Positions 63,218-64,000 of a stretch of 64,000 bases of DNA are shown here, in pieces. The stretch spans positions 124,001 through 188,000 of the forward strand of contig CBDCEL010000003.1 of assembly GCA_965215845.1 (NCBI GenBank). The letters run 5' to 3'. How positions within the stretch are numbered: position 1 is the stretch's first letter; every line of letters starts with the position of its first letter. A program made the translations under genes and the position numbers. Below the pieces are notes generated by a model. That model had not been told where the DNA came from. It saw only the letters and a list, made by a program, of their open reading frames with translations, and did not search any database. This DNA is from Aurantibacter_A sp965215845 (GTDB lineage: Bacteria > Bacteroidota > Bacteroidia > Flavobacteriales > Flavobacteriaceae).

Positions 63218-64000
63218 ATGATCACATTAAAAAGAATTTCTCAAATGACAATGCTGCTCACGATCGCGTTTTTGGCGGCAATGTGTGTCGAACCTTTCGA
63301 GGTAGATACCGACGATTTTGAAGAAGCTTTGGTGGTAGATGCCACGATAACAGATGAAATGGGGAAACAACAGATTTTACTCAACCGTGCTTTTCTTTTG
63401 GAAGAGTTCAACCCTCTTCCGGAAGAAAATGCAAGTGTCAAGGTGGTCGACGATGCCCAGAACGAATATGAATTTGCGGAAATTGAGCCTGGAATATATA
63501 TTTCCGTACAAGATTTTGCGGCCGAGTATAATAGAGGTTATCAGCTGCTGATTAGGTTGCAAAACGGGAATTCATACACCTCGCAAATGGAAAACTTACC
63601 TCAAGCGGAACCCATTCAAGATTTGGCCCTATCAAGAAAAACCGGCGATAAGGGCGAAGAAGGTATATCGATTGCCGTAAATTTCGATGCTGACTTGGGT
63701 GCACAATACTATCGATACGAATATGAGGAGGCCTATAAAATTGTTGCGCCAAAATGGAAGGGCGAACGTCTTATTTTTTCGGGTTCGGGGCCACCGGTTG
63801 TTTTTCCATTGGAAAGCGAAGAGCAGGTGTGCTATGCCGAAGATGTTTCAAAAGGCATTATAATAGGCAGTTCCCTGGGGCCCACAGGCAACTCACTTCC
63901 GAATTTTGAAGTTCGTTTCATTGACCGAAATAACTTCATTATCTCACATCGCTATAGCATTCTGATCAAACAATTTACCTTATCAAAAGAGGCCTATGAT
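63218..64000 (+). CDS. DUF4249 family lipoprotein, partner of receptor copy 2 (3' partial)
   Basis: ATG at 63218 opens a frame that runs off the window end (261 codons seen). The signal ends in LAAMC (Cys22) followed by VEPFEVDTDDFEEALVVDATIT, matching the DUF4249 start of the gene at 56505; the middle block YRYEYEEAYKIVAPKW matches FRYTYEETYKIIAPKY there. It begins 20 bases after receptor copy 2. The C terminus lies outside the window. Confidence 0.88.
   Translation, partial: MITLKRISQMTMLLTIAFLAAMCVEPFEVDTDDFEEALVVDATITDEMGKQQILLNRAFLLEEFNPLPEENASVKVVDDAQNEYEFAEIEPGIYISVQDFAAEYNRGYQLLIRLQNGNSYTSQMENLPQAEPIQDLALSRKTGDKGEEGISIAVNFDADLGAQYYRYEYEEAYKIVAPKWKGERLIFSGSGPPVVFPLESEEQVCYAEDVSKGIIIGSSLGPTGNSLPNFEVRFIDRNNFIISHRYSILIKQFTLSKEAYD

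Overview
The window reads as chromosomal DNA of a marine-type member of the Flavobacteriaceae (Bacteroidota). The evidence is SusC/SusD and STN-type TonB-dependent receptors, FecI/FecR pairs, many lipoproteins, -7 promoter boxes of the TAnnTTTG type, several TTG starts, almost no Shine-Dalgarno signals, DUF4249 lipoproteins and an NhaC-type sodium/proton antiporter. Genus cannot be fixed from the sequence alone.

Layout: 1-2.8 kb holds the end of a TPR/LytS-type histidine kinase, a calcium-binding-repeat lipoprotein and a small lipoprotein. 2.9-12.4 kb (minus) holds a PQQ quinohemoprotein dehydrogenase, an esterase, and a probable thiosulfate/sulfur module (outer-membrane-type protein, TSUP exporter, DsrE protein, Tat-targeted DsrE-like protein, TsdA-like dihaem cytochrome). 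Upstream of these is an AraC-HTH/TolB-like/TPR regulator. 13.2-27.3 kb (plus) is a self-contained uptake and degradation locus: ECF sigma, FecR anti-sigma, SusC with STN domain, SusD, two CCP-like M14 carboxypeptidases, a lipoprotein N-acyl-D-amino-acid deacylase, a lipoprotein glutamate racemase and a glutamate/dicarboxylate symporter. Its content points to extracytoplasmic use of D-amino-acid (D-Glu?) peptides.

27.3-28.3 kb is a tRNA-Ser(UGA) locus rearranged around a GIY-YIG nuclease gene. It holds an intact tRNA, a 17-nt copy of its 3' end, and a 5' copy broken by three 19-nt palindrome-bearing insertions. 28.3-31 kb has a TSUP transporter, a nitroreductase and a DegT aminotransferase. 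31-39.4 kb (minus) is core: ribB with a degenerate RibA-like domain, LptF/G, LolA, FtsK, DgkA, Tpx, NhaC. 39.8-43.1 kb is a four-gene translationally coupled operon: two coiled-coil proteins, a Ras/Rab-like small GTPase and a hybrid histidine kinase.

43.1-53.6 kb has a small membrane protein, lpdA (two compensating single-base frameshifts), a lipoprotein, an acyltransferase-like membrane protein, an FMN reductase, tilS (one frameshift), dsbD and a penicillin acylase. 53.7-64 kb holds two tandem paralogous STN-TonB receptor/DUF4249 units, the second running off the window end.

The candidates for undescribed systems are the D-amino-acid peptide locus, the small-GTPase/hybrid-kinase operon, and the tRNA-Ser/GIY-YIG arrangement. 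The frameshifts in lpdA and tilS are all one-base changes in G or C runs and may be sequencing errors.
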